A DNA stretch of 58,833 nt from an uncultured Woeseiaceae bacterium (GTDB taxonomy: Bacteria > Pseudomonadota > Gammaproteobacteria > Steroidobacterales > Woeseiaceae): NCBI GenBank assembly GCA_947259985.1, contig CAMYOJ010000042.1, positions 1-58,833 of the forward strand, read 5' to 3'. Under the pieces are notes generated by a model, which did no database searches, was not told the origin of the DNA, and saw only the letters and a list, made by a program, of their open reading frames with translations. Positions 1 through 6,967 of the stretch are shown here, in pieces. Every line of letters starts with the position of its first letter. The first letter of the stretch is position 1. Position numbers and translations under genes: made by a program.

Positions 1-1
1 G

Positions 2-193
2 GCCGTTCGAGCGGCTGGTATTGCGGGTATAGCGGACCTCGCCATTCGCCGAAACCGGCCATTCGCCAGTGATAAGTTTTGGGAAGAACCCAGGGAGCTC
101 AAGCGGCAAGTGTTGGCCGATATCCACCACCTGCATTTAATGATTTACGACCTCAGAAGTGACAGAGTCAATTGCCGATATCTGAGAAAGTGA
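2..193 (+). other. Edge-truncated open frame, unrecognised
   Basis: An uninterrupted frame runs in from the window edge to a TGA at 191-193, giving about 63 residues. The last third is rich in Leu, His, Arg and Asp and contains DKFWEEPRELKRQ. I recognise no family. The stop codon lies inside the second of three short GTGAC-type repeats, so this may be the 3' end of a mobile-element or host gene truncated at a junction. The frame could also be fortuitous, because 63 open codons are not rare in GC-rich DNA. It sits directly before the EamA remnant. Confidence 0.25.
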
Positions 194-220
194 CGGGGTT
201 TATTATTTTGTGACGGAGTT
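158..220. repeat. Three short GTGAC-type direct repeats
   Basis: Three near-copies of a 12-base word, roughly wGTGACrGrGTy, occur at 158-169, 189-200 and 209-220, separated by AT-rich spacers. The third copy supplies the apparent GTG start of the EamA remnant, so that start is probably not a real initiation site. The spacing (31 and 20 bases) and the location at a gene break suggest a mobile-element end or a recombination scar. The identity of the element is not visible. Confidence 0.35.
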
Positions 221-437
221 AAGTTCCGCGGTTCACGGCCTCGTCAACGGCTACCGTGGAGCGCCGCCGGCCCTGCTCGCGCCGCTCGAATACACGGCGC
301 TGGTTGGTGGGGCAATCGCCGGCTACCTGATCTGGGACGAGGTCCCCGACAACTGGGTCGTCGTCGGTGCACTCATCACCATCGCATCGGGATTGTTCGT
401 CGTGTATCGCGATCTCAACGTCAGGGCAGAACCATGA
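210..437 (+). pseudogene. C-terminal remnant of an EamA/DMT-family transporter
   Basis: The 75 codons encode the last part of an EamA (drug/metabolite transporter) protein. APLEYTALVGG, GYLIWDEVPD and the terminal helix ending IASGLFVVYRD match the usual end of this ten-helix family of about 290-300 residues. Only the last two membrane helices remain. The homology begins right after a short repeat, and the same frame carries a stop at 183-185, so the front 75 percent of the gene is missing rather than merely outside the window. It reads as a gene broken by insertion or rearrangement and is unlikely to be functional. Family assignment is good; how it was broken is inference. Confidence 0.7.
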
Positions 438-485
438 ACTGCTCATGGTCCAGGGCATCGCGAGCCGCGACGAAAGATCGAAAGA

Positions 486-932
486 CTAGTCGACGTCGCC
501 GGCGATCAGGCCCGCCATCTGCGACGGCGTGACGCGCAGTGCCTCGGCGACCTTGTCGAAGAAGTCGACTTCGAGGACGCTGACGTTCTTGTCGCTGCGG
601 AATACATCGGCCAGCGCCTGAATGGTCTGGGCGCGATGCGCCGTGGTCATCTTCTTGTGCACCGAGTTCAGGTACTTGATCAACGTCGCTTCAGCATAGA
701 GCTCCGAGCGCGCAGCAACACGAACATCGGCCGTGCTGAATTCATCACCGGTGTTTTCTTTCAGTATCTCGCGAATGCGATCGACTTCTACATTTTGAAT
801 GTTGATATCCGCGTCGGCAGCTCTGGCGAGCGTCATCAGCAGCACTTCCTTGAATAGCTCGTTCTCTTTGTCTTCGGTGATTTCAGAACCGCCGAAGATC
901 TTCAGTACGTTCTTGAGATCTGCAATTGCCAT
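486..932 (-). CDS. TerB-like (tellurite resistance TerB family) protein
   Basis: This 148-residue, mostly alpha-helical soluble protein has the pattern of the TerB superfamily. Helices around residues 25-45 contain ELFKEVLLMTLARAADADI, followed by EVDRIREIL, and a repeated helical unit near residues 95-130 contains TIQALADVFRSDKNVSVLEVDF. TerB proteins carry acidic metal-binding positions and are thought to sense metal or envelope stress, but no biochemical role can be read here. No signal peptide is visible. The gene stands alone: its neighbours are the EamA scar downstream and, upstream, a divergent micro-gene. No ter operon partners are nearby, so tellurite resistance should not be assumed. 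Confidence 0.75.
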   Translation of the reverse strand: MAIADLKNVLKIFGGSEITEDKENELFKEVLLMTLARAADADINIQNVEVDRIREILKENTGDEFSTADVRVAARSELYAEATLIKYLNSVHKKMTTAHRAQTIQALADVFRSDKNVSVLEVDFFDKVAEALRVTPSQMAGLIAGDVD

Positions 933-1097
933 TTATGTTCTCACTCTCGAAGCTGTTGTTATGAGGCTGCGGTTCCCAGAACGCAGGCAAGCTCTGAAGT
1001 ATACACGGCATCGCTGGCCAGATTCATGACTGAACCGAGGTCGGCTAGCAATAATAACCCACAATTTGTGTCCAGTTGAAGACGTTTTTTGATCTAA

Positions 1098-1114
1098 AAA
1101 TTCCCTTGGAATTT
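1098..1114. promoter_or_regulatory. AT-rich inverted repeat upstream of micro-gene
   Basis: AAATTCC, CTT, GGAATTT forms a perfect 7-bp dyad about 54 bp before the ATG at 1168. It lies in a strikingly AT-rich stretch (about 1076-1130) compared with the surrounding GC-rich DNA, as expected for a promoter/operator zone. No convincing -35/-10 pair was found, so its role as an operator is inference. Confidence 0.3.
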
Positions 1115-1154
1115 ATCGGCTTACAAGACATACTTGGTGCGGGCAAACAATCTG

Positions 1155-1167
1155 AAGGAGGTGATCC
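1155..1167 (+). promoter_or_regulatory. Full-length Shine-Dalgarno sequence
   Basis: AAGGAGGTGATCC is a 13-base perfect complement of the usual 3' end of bacterial 16S rRNA. The GGAGG core ends 6 bases before the ATG at 1168. No other gene in this window has a ribosome binding site this complete. It decides the start of the 26-codon frame that follows. Confidence 0.6.
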
Positions 1168-1248
1168 ATGTCTCGTGGGATAGCAAAGGTATCTAGAAAA
1201 CCGATGAGTCTGACGCGAAGGATGGAGCACCGCTTTTCACGTCGCTGA
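1168..1248 (+). CDS. 26-residue very basic small protein (candidate micro-gene)
   Basis: An ATG at 1168, six bases after a perfect GGAGG core, opens 26 codons ending in TGA at 1246-1248. The product starts MSRGIAKVSRKPM and ends HRFSRR. Nine of 26 residues are Arg or Lys, with no acidic residue except one Glu and no membrane segment. A strong Rho-independent terminator follows within 30 bases, so the unit has an AT-rich leader, an RBS, a short frame and a terminator of its own. It could be a ribosome- or nucleic-acid-associated small protein, a leader peptide, or a non-coding RNA whose SD-like segment acts otherwise. No homologue is recognised. Coding is inferred from signals, not homology. 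Confidence 0.5.
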   Translation: MSRGIAKVSRKPMSLTRRMEHRFSRR

Positions 1249-1276
1249 CCCATTTTTTCAGATACAAAGTCTCACG

Positions 1277-1305
1277 GAAAGCCGCAGCAATGCGGCTTTC
1301 TTTTT
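1277..1305 (+). terminator. Rho-independent terminator of micro-gene
   Basis: GAAAGCCGC and GCGGCTTTC pair as a 9-bp stem around AGCAAT, in which an A-T pair can close a GCAA tetraloop. Five T residues follow. It serves the + strand unit that begins before 1168 and insulates it from the convergent aminotransferase gene ending at 1341. Confidence 0.8.
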
Positions 1306-1340
1306 GCTCCAAAGCCGCTTATGGACCGCGATGAGGCCTG

Positions 1341-2612
1341 CTATCCGCCTGGAATCGTCGCGAGCGCATCCAGCAGTTCATCGATCTCGGCGTGACTGTT
1401 GTAGTGCACCGGCCCGATGCGCACTCCGCCACCCGACTCGTAGATGCCGAGCGTCTGCGCAACCTCCACGGCGTAGTTGTGGCCACTCCAGACGAAGATA
1501 TTGTTTTCTGCGAGCGCCTTCGCGATCGTGTCAGGAGCAACGGACGCGTGCGTAAATGACACGGTAGGCACGCGGCGATCAAGTGCATCCGAGGAGGTAA
1601 TGCCGTGCACGGTCACGCCGTCGATTGCGGCCAGACCCTGCAGCAGATGCTCTGCAATCGATTTTTCGTACTCGAACAGGAAATCCATCGCGGCGTGAAG
1701 CGCCTGCCTGCGCCCGGACAGATGCCCCCAGTCCGCCATGTGATCGGCCGCCATGCTGTCACCGATCCACGCAAAGTAATCGACCGCGGCCGTCACTCCG
1801 GCGCACCCTTCATGACTTTGTGTACCCGTCTCGAAACACCACGGGATCTCGTCGTACGCGGGCCGCACCTTGTACGGCTCGAGGCTCTCGAGGACTTCGC
1901 GGCGGCCCCAGAGGATGCCCTGGTGAGGACCGAAAAACTTGTACGCGGAACAGACCAGGAAGTCGCAACCGATTTGCTGCACGTCGGTCGCAAGATGCGG
2001 TGCCGACTGCACGGCGTCAATGTATGACAGCGCGCCCGCCGCCCGGGCTTTCTCGCATATTGTGGTGATGTCGTTAATAGTGCCGGTCAGATTGCTGGCA
2101 CCACCGACGCAGACGAGGCGCGTACGGTCAGTCAGTAATTCATCGAGGTCGTCGAGGTCGAATTCGAACGTCGACTTGTCGAAGGATAGCCACTTCACCT
2201 CCAGGTCGAGGTCTCGTGCCATCAGAACCCAGGGCCATACGTTGGCGTCGTGGTCCATGCGCGACAGGATGATCTCATCGCCGGCTTGCATCAGGCGGCC
2301 GACAGAGCGCGACAGGTGCAAGGTCAGCGTGGTCATGTTCTGACCGAAAATAATCTCATCGTCCGACGGCGCATTGAGAAAGTCCGCCATCGCAGCACGC
2401 GCGCCGGCGATTACCTGGTCGGCGTCTTTCGACGAGGCGAAATACCCGCCCAGGTTTGCGCTCTTGTGCAACAGGCAGTCGGACATGGCATCAGCAACGC
2501 TTTGCGGTACCTGCGTGCCGGCAGGATTGTCCAGGTAAATGCGGCGCACACCGTTGTCCGACATCGCGAGTGCAGGAAACTGCATCCTCACCGATTCAAG
2601 ATCGTATTGCAT
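1341..2612 (-). CDS. Cysteine desulfurase-like class V aminotransferase
   Basis: This 423-residue fold type I PLP enzyme fits the cysteine-desulfurase-like subfamily (the VC1184/TIGR01976 type). The PLP lysine is K225 in CSAYKFFGPHQG. YIDAVQSAPH at about 197-206 supplies the cofactor-contacting Asp and Gln/His, and LDNPAGTQVP near the N-terminus is the usual opening motif. True desulfurases need a mobile active-site Cys. The substrate of this subfamily is not established, so desulfurase activity is only a possibility. The start lies 3 bases after the stop of the 68-codon gene upstream, indicating co-transcription. No suf or isc genes are nearby. Confidence 0.85.
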   Translation of the reverse strand: MQYDLESVRMQFPALAMSDNGVRRIYLDNPAGTQVPQSVADAMSDCLLHKSANLGGYFASSKDADQVIAGARAAMADFLNAPSDDEIIFGQNMTTLTLHLSRSVGRLMQAGDEIILSRMDHDANVWPWVLMARDLDLEVKWLSFDKSTFEFDLDDLDELLTDRTRLVCVGGASNLTGTINDITTICEKARAAGALSYIDAVQSAPHLATDVQQIGCDFLVCSAYKFFGPHQGILWGRREVLESLEPYKVRPAYDEIPWCFETGTQSHEGCAGVTAAVDYFAWIGDSMAADHMADWGHLSGRRQALHAAMDFLFEYEKSIAEHLLQGLAAIDGVTVHGITSSDALDRRVPTVSFTHASVAPDTIAKALAENNIFVWSGHNYAVEVAQTLGIYESGGGVRIGPVHYNSHAEIDELLDALATIPGG

Positions 2613-2615
2613 GGA

Positions 2616-2822
2616 TTATTCCTGTGAGTTTCCGCCCCACTTCTCGCGGTGCGCGTCTTCGGCGCGTTGCCTGACTTTCGCGTGCCTGCGCGTCAGCAAC
2701 AACGAATTCGGGTCACAGACTTCAGGCTTGATTATCCCCAGGTCGCTGGCAGCGTCGAACAGGCTGGGATACCAACGTTCCCAGTTAGGCAGTAGAGATT
2801 CGACTTTGTCGCGAAGAGTCAT
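2616..2822 (-). CDS. Small hypothetical protein ahead of the aminotransferase
   Basis: This 68-residue hydrophilic protein contains LPNWERWYPSLFDAA and a basic, charged C-terminal half (RRHAKVRQRAEDAHREKW). It has no signal peptide or membrane helix, and I recognise no family. It ends 3 bases before the aminotransferase start, so the two are probably one operon. A good -35/-10 pair lies just upstream, placing the predicted transcription start at or within a few bases of the ATG, so the message could be leaderless. Coding is supported by the tight junction and the promoter, not by homology. Confidence 0.55.
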   Translation of the reverse strand: MTLRDKVESLLPNWERWYPSLFDAASDLGIIKPEVCDPNSLLLTRRHAKVRQRAEDAHREKWGGNSQE

Positions 2823-2828
2823 TGCCCG

Positions 2829-2857
2829 AATGTAACCGAGCGACCCCGCAATGACAA
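2829..2857 (-). promoter_or_regulatory. Predicted sigma-70 promoter of the 68-aa/aminotransferase operon
   Basis: On the minus strand TTGTCA (2857-2852) and TACATT (2834-2829) are separated by exactly 17 bases. The predicted start point falls around 2822, the first base of the ATG of the small gene. A second TTGTCA lies 6 bases further upstream. Confidence 0.4.
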
Positions 2858-2881
2858 TGACAAGCGTACCGGTATGAGACG

Positions 2882-3232
2882 CTAGTCATCGATGGCACGC
2901 AAGCCCAGCAAGCAGACGGCAAGCAGCATCGCACCAAGAACGACGAAGGGCGCCTGCGGGATGAGTCCCGCCGTCGCCGTAACGAGTTCCTCGGGAACGA
3001 TTGACGTCACGCTGAAGGAAAGATTGGCCATGGCCGTCACGAGGTCGGCGAGTGGCCTGATGGCCACAGCACCACCAAGGACAGCAGCCACGGGCAGAGC
3101 CAGTCGCTGCAACCACAGCCGGCGCCGAACTCGCTTCACAAGCTTGACGCTGAAACCATCGTCAGCGATAGGTGCTGATTCGAACATCGACTCGAGAAGT
3201 CGATCTTCTGCGTCTTTGATTCTTTCAGCCAT
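2882..3232 (-). CDS. Probable anti-sigma factor/membrane partner of the ECF sigma factor
   Basis: From the ATG at 3232 this is a 116-residue protein. A short cytoplasmic N-terminus (MAERIKDAEDRLLESMF) is followed by a basic stretch (VKRVRRRLW) and hydrophobic helices at about 40-65 and 85-112. The start overlaps the last 8 bases of the sigma gene (ATGGCTGA), implying translational coupling. No zinc-binding HxxxCxxC motif is present, so it is not a ZAS-type anti-sigma factor; the role is inferred from position and topology. A longer in-frame start at 3280 would run deep into the sigma gene and is less likely. Confidence 0.6.
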   Translation of the reverse strand: MAERIKDAEDRLLESMFESAPIADDGFSVKLVKRVRRRLWLQRLALPVAAVLGGAVAIRPLADLVTAMANLSFSVTSIVPEELVTATAGLIPQAPFVVLGAMLLAVCLLGLRAIDD

Positions 3233-3776
3233 GTTGATGATCTTTGATGTCAAAACTCGTCCTGATCTTCTCTTTACCACGAAATATCACGGATTTCACT
3301 GAACCAACCGGCATCGCCGTCGCCTCGCTGATCTCCCGGTGCGACAAGCCGCAGGCATAGGACATCACCATAATCGCTCGCTCTTCGTCAGTGAGCACCG
3401 CGAGCAGCTTGTCGAGATCCGTCACCTCGTCGGGCTGTACCGAGTAAAGCCTTGATTCGGCCTCGGCGACATGTCCTGCCTCGTCGAGGATCTCCGCGTA
3501 GCGTTTCGACTTGCGCTTCGACTGCAGAAAGGTCGTGTAAGCAATCTTCAGCAGCCAGCCGATGAACGAGCCGCGTCCCGAAAAGCCGTGGATCTTGTCC
3601 CAGGCATGCATGAAGCAGTCCTGCGAAAGATCGTCCGCCAGCGCGATGTCACCCGTCAGCTTGCGCAGGAAGTTCCTGACCTGCGACTGGTGGCGCCGCA
3701 CCAGCTCGCCAAACGCCGCCGTGTCCTGGCCGGATACGATCCGCGCGACGAGCTGATGATCATCACTGTGCCTCAA
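3225..3776 (-). CDS. ECF-type RNA polymerase sigma factor
   Basis: This 183-residue protein has the two ECF domains and no region 3. Region 2 spans about 20-90, with DDLSQDCFMHAWDKI as the -10 recognition/core-binding helix. Region 4 spans about 125-175, with the helix-turn-helix GLSHREISEATAMPVGSVKS. The apparent start is TTG; a different start by a few codons is possible. It lies 16 bases after a DUF6249 gene and overlaps the putative anti-sigma gene by 8 bases, so the three genes act as one operon. The target regulon is not visible. ECF operons often autoregulate, but no clear GAAC-type promoter was found upstream. Confidence 0.88.
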   Translation of the reverse strand: MRHSDDHQLVARIVSGQDTAAFGELVRRHQSQVRNFLRKLTGDIALADDLSQDCFMHAWDKIHGFSGRGSFIGWLLKIAYTTFLQSKRKSKRYAEILDEAGHVAEAESRLYSVQPDEVTDLDKLLAVLTDEERAIMVMSYACGLSHREISEATAMPVGSVKSVIFRGKEKIRTSFDIKDHQHG

Positions 3777-3791
3777 GGCTCTGTTGTCCGC

Positions 3792-4157
3792 TTACGCTTC
3801 TTTACCCGTAAACCGGTACAAGAGCAGGTAGGCCGCGCCGATCGCGAACGGGAACGCCGCCCCCGACAGGCATCCGCGCAAGGCATGTCCTGACGGATCG
3901 GGAACAGCCAGCCCGCACAGGGCCAGCGCGACGGCCAGCGACATCCAGATCGCGCCAAGCCGAAGGTCCTTGTACTTGCCGGGCTCCGGATGCCCGAGCC
4001 GATTGATAATCTCCGGTGTCAGCTCATGGCCCTTGTCGAGCGCCATGCGGATCGTTTCCTGTTGTTCACGCCGGGTCCGAAACCGGAACCAGAGCAGGAT
4101 ACTAAATACAATCGTCAGTCCCGCGAACATTACGATCGGAATCAGTTCTTCAACCAC
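3792..4157 (-). CDS. DUF6249-like small membrane protein
   Basis: This 121-residue protein has three hydrophobic helices. One is at the N-terminus (about 5-25), followed by a charged loop with RFRTRREQQETIRMALDKG and a motif LTPEIINRL; a hairpin follows at about 68-115. The layout matches DUF6249/phage-holin-like small proteins that precede ECF sigma genes. It is the first gene of the three-gene sigma operon and ends 16 bases before the sigma start. A role as co-sensor or accessory membrane component of the sigma system is suggested by context only. Confidence 0.65.
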   Translation of the reverse strand: MVEELIPIVMFAGLTIVFSILLWFRFRTRREQQETIRMALDKGHELTPEIINRLGHPEPGKYKDLRLGAIWMSLAVALALCGLAVPDPSGHALRGCLSGAAFPFAIGAAYLLLYRFTGKEA

Positions 4158-4357
4158 GTTACTTACTCCATATTTGCTAAATCGGTGTTGCTTTCATCCG
4201 GTAGATGCCTGCAGGAACAGTTTTGGATGCAAGAATTTAACTTATTGTTTTTATTAACTATAGCAGGTCATACAGGAGCGTGAGCCAGTCAACCAATGAT
4301 CAGGAGCCGCGTTGTACTAGCTATGAGTTGCCCGTTTGAGGCACACAGGGAGCGTTC

Positions 4358-5752
4358 GTGACCATGAATAAAGCCGTTATCGCCGCCAACCGCTTCGGGC
4401 TCGGCGCCCGGCCTGGCGAACTTCAGCGCATCGCGCGAAACCCGGCATCGTGGCTGACCGATCAGCTTGGCGGGCCCTCGCGCCTCCCCGCGGAGATCCG
4501 CGCCCTGCCCGATTCGGCCAGCGTGTTCGGGGAGGTTCAGGACGTGCGCCGCAGTCAGCGTGCGACCAAGCGCGACGAGCCGGCCGACGACATCGTCGAG
4601 AAATACGGCAGGGTCGTGCGCCGACACTATCTCGAGCAAACGGCCGCCCGCTACCGCACGGCCGCGCGTACCGACACACCCTTCCACGAACGACTCGTGC
4701 ATTTCTGGAGCAATCATTTTGCGGTTTCGGCAGACAAACAGCCGCTACCCGCCATTGCCGGGCTGTTCGAGAATGAAGCCATCAGGCCCAACGTCGTCGG
4801 CAAATTCGTCGACCTGCTGCGCGCCTCCGAACAGCATCCGGCCATGATCGTGTATCTCGATAACCAGCGTTCGATCGGCCCCGACTCAACACTCGGCAAG
4901 CGCGCCAACCGTCGCAGGTCGGAGCAGCAATTCGGCCTCAACGAAAACCTCGCCCGAGAAATCCTCGAGCTGCACACATTGGGCGTCGACGGTGGCTATA
5001 CGCAACAGGACGTCACCTCTTTTGCGAAGGTACTCACCGGATGGTCGATCGGTGGCACCAACGACAAGGGTCGCTTTGCCGACGGCGAACCCGGCAAGTT
5101 CGAGTTCCGGGAGATCATCCATGAGCCAGGTTCGCAGTACGTGCTCGGGCGCAAGTATTCCGGGCGTGGCATCGATCAGGGCGAGGCCGTGTTGCAGGAT
5201 CTCGCGAGTCACCCGTCGACGGCGCGCTTTCTCGCCACGAAACTCGCTCGCCACTTCGTCGCGGATGAACCGCCAGGCGAACTCGTCGACCGTCTTGCCA
5301 GCGTTTATCTCGAAAGCGGCGGCGAGCTGTCGAGCGTATACGAAGCGCTGATTGGCGCTACTGAGCCCTGGCTCGACGCGTACGCGAAGTACAAGACGCC
5401 ACATGACTTCGTCATCTCGACCTTACGCGCATTCGATCACGTTCCGGACAATCCGCGCTTCATCGTCGGCGCACTCGATCTAATGGGACAAACGCCGTTC
5501 CGACCCGGGTCTCCCGAAGGCTGGCCCGACACGGCAGTGCAGTGGGGCGGCGCCGACGCCCTCTACAAGCGCATCGAATGGTCCAATACCGTGGCGCGTG
5601 TCGTCGGCTCACGCGTCAACCCCGTCGAACTGGGCGACGCGGTGCTGGGCAGCGCATTCAACCCTGAAACACGCAAAGCTGTTTCGCGGGCCGAAAGCCT
5701 GGCGCAGGGCATAACGCTTTTTCTCGCGTCGCCGGATTTCCAGAGGAGATGA
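4358..5752 (+). CDS. DUF1800 family protein
   Basis: This 464-residue protein has the typical DUF1800 opening AANRFGLGARPGEL. It carries the conserved HFWSNHFAVS near residue 120, NENLAREILELHTLGVDGGYTQ at about 190-210, and VLTGWSIG. DUF1800 proteins are widespread, usually exported and paired with DUF1501 proteins, and have no settled biochemical function. No classical signal peptide is seen here. AGGGAG at 4347-4352 favours GTG 4358 (spacing 5); ATG 4364 is the alternative. Its stop overlaps the DUF1501 gene through ATGA, so the two are co-translated. Confidence 0.85.
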   Translation: MTMNKAVIAANRFGLGARPGELQRIARNPASWLTDQLGGPSRLPAEIRALPDSASVFGEVQDVRRSQRATKRDEPADDIVEKYGRVVRRHYLEQTAARYRTAARTDTPFHERLVHFWSNHFAVSADKQPLPAIAGLFENEAIRPNVVGKFVDLLRASEQHPAMIVYLDNQRSIGPDSTLGKRANRRRSEQQFGLNENLAREILELHTLGVDGGYTQQDVTSFAKVLTGWSIGGTNDKGRFADGEPGKFEFREIIHEPGSQYVLGRKYSGRGIDQGEAVLQDLASHPSTARFLATKLARHFVADEPPGELVDRLASVYLESGGELSSVYEALIGATEPWLDAYAKYKTPHDFVISTLRAFDHVPDNPRFIVGALDLMGQTPFRPGSPEGWPDTAVQWGGADALYKRIEWSNTVARVVGSRVNPVELGDAVLGSAFNPETRKAVSRAESLAQGITLFLASPDFQRR

Positions 5753-5754
5753 GC

Positions 5755-6933
5755 ATGTTGAATCGCAGGGATATCCTCAAATCGATCGGCCTGACTGCGG
5801 CGGCGTGCAGCGTTCCCGGTTTTGCCTTCGCAGACACTGATAAGCGGTTCGTACTCGTCATACTGCGCGGCGCCGTGGACGGGCTGGCACTGGCCGCGCC
5901 CTACGGCGACGGCAATTACAATCGCGTTCGGGGCGAGTTGGCGATTCCGGATCCCGGCCAGTCGGATGGGCTGCTCAAGCTGGACGGCCTGTTCGGCCTG
6001 CACCCGTCGCTGGGCGCGATTCACGAGAGCTTTCGGCAGGACCAGGCGCTCGTCATTCACGCGCTGGCGAGTCCCTACCGCGAGCGCTCACATTTCGACG
6101 GCCAGGACGTACTCGAGAACGGCGCCAGTAACGTCGGCGCATTACGCGACGGCTGGCTCAATCGCGCGTTGACCGACGACAGTCTCGCCATCGCGCTCGC
6201 GCAGAATACGCCGCTCGTTTTGCGTGGTGATGCTTCCGTCACGAGTTGGGCGCCATCGCGTCTTCCCGACGCCGACGACGGCACGTTGCGGCGCCTGCAG
6301 CGCCTGTATGCCAACGATGAGTTCTTCAGCACGCGCCTGGAGCAGGCGCTGAAGTCACAGTCCATCGCAAGCGGGGCGGCCGATATGGATGACGCCGGGC
6401 CACGCGGAAATGAGGCCAGGCAGTTCGCGGAGCTCATGAGCGCGGCTGCGCGTTTCCTGACCGCACCCGGTGGACCGAGTATCGCCGTCGTCGAATTCGG
6501 TGGATGGGACACGCACGCCAACCAGGGCGCGAGCACGGGCGCGCTGGCAAATCGCTTCCAGGCGCTTGACGATGGTATTGGCGAACTCCGGCTGGGTCTG
6601 GGTGATGCCTGGGATCGTACGGCCATCGCGATCGTTACGGAGTTCGGGCGTACCGTTTATGTCAATGGCACGCGCGGTACCGATCACGGTACGGCCACGG
6701 CGGCCGTACTCGTTGGCGGCGCGATCAAAGGCGGAAAAGTCATCGCCGACTGGCCCGGGCTCGCTGACCGAAACCTCTACGCCGGTCGCGACCTCAAACC
6801 GACGACGGACATTCGCAGCATGTTCAAGGGCCTGCTGGAGGAGCACCTCGAGGTGCCGCGATCAACCATCGAGCAACGCGTATTTCCGGACAGTGAATCG
6901 GCAACACCGCTGAGAAATCTGGTTTCGGTTTAG
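5755..6933 (+). CDS. DUF1501 family protein with Tat signal
   Basis: From ATG 5755 this is a 392-residue protein. Its N-terminus NRRDILKSIGLTAAACSVPG is a twin-arginine signal with RR at residues 3-4, so export in folded form is predicted. The body belongs to the DUF1501 (sulfatase/alkaline-phosphatase-like) family. It contains the early LRGAVDGL motif, SPYRERSHFDGQD around residue 105, GGWDTHANQG near 250, and TEFGRTVYVNGTRGTDHGT near 300, which hold the conserved Asp/His metal-type positions. ATG 5749 is an alternative start overlapping the previous stop. It acts with the DUF1800 protein; the substrate is unknown. Confidence 0.85.
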   Translation: MLNRRDILKSIGLTAAACSVPGFAFADTDKRFVLVILRGAVDGLALAAPYGDGNYNRVRGELAIPDPGQSDGLLKLDGLFGLHPSLGAIHESFRQDQALVIHALASPYRERSHFDGQDVLENGASNVGALRDGWLNRALTDDSLAIALAQNTPLVLRGDASVTSWAPSRLPDADDGTLRRLQRLYANDEFFSTRLEQALKSQSIASGAADMDDAGPRGNEARQFAELMSAAARFLTAPGGPSIAVVEFGGWDTHANQGASTGALANRFQALDDGIGELRLGLGDAWDRTAIAIVTEFGRTVYVNGTRGTDHGTATAAVLVGGAIKGGKVIADWPGLADRNLYAGRDLKPTTDIRSMFKGLLEEHLEVPRSTIEQRVFPDSESATPLRNLVSV

Positions 6934-6947
6934 ACCCGAACGCCGAG

Positions 6948-6967
6948 GCCCGCCGTTTATAGCGGGC
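6948..6967 (+). promoter_or_regulatory. Hairpin abutting a start codon
   Basis: GCCCGC and GCGGGC form a perfect 6-bp GC stem with an 8-base AT-rich loop. The stem ends at 6967, one base before the ATG at 6968. No Shine-Dalgarno sequence lies outside the stem. There is no T tract, so it is not an intrinsic terminator. It may damp translation of the RnfD-like gene or be coincidental. Confidence 0.3.

Noticed and set aside
486..932. Tellurite-resistance operon
   Set aside because: Only a single TerB-like gene is present, with no terACDEF partners.
1155..1167. Minus-strand reading GGATCACCTCCTT as a 16S rRNA 3' end
   Set aside because: No other 16S sequence lies next to it on the minus strand; it fits better as a Shine-Dalgarno element on the plus strand before an ATG.
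3225..4157. Autoregulatory GAAC-type ECF promoter upstream of the sigma operon
   Set aside because: The region 4158-4357 is AT-rich but no convincing ECF -35/-10 pair was found.
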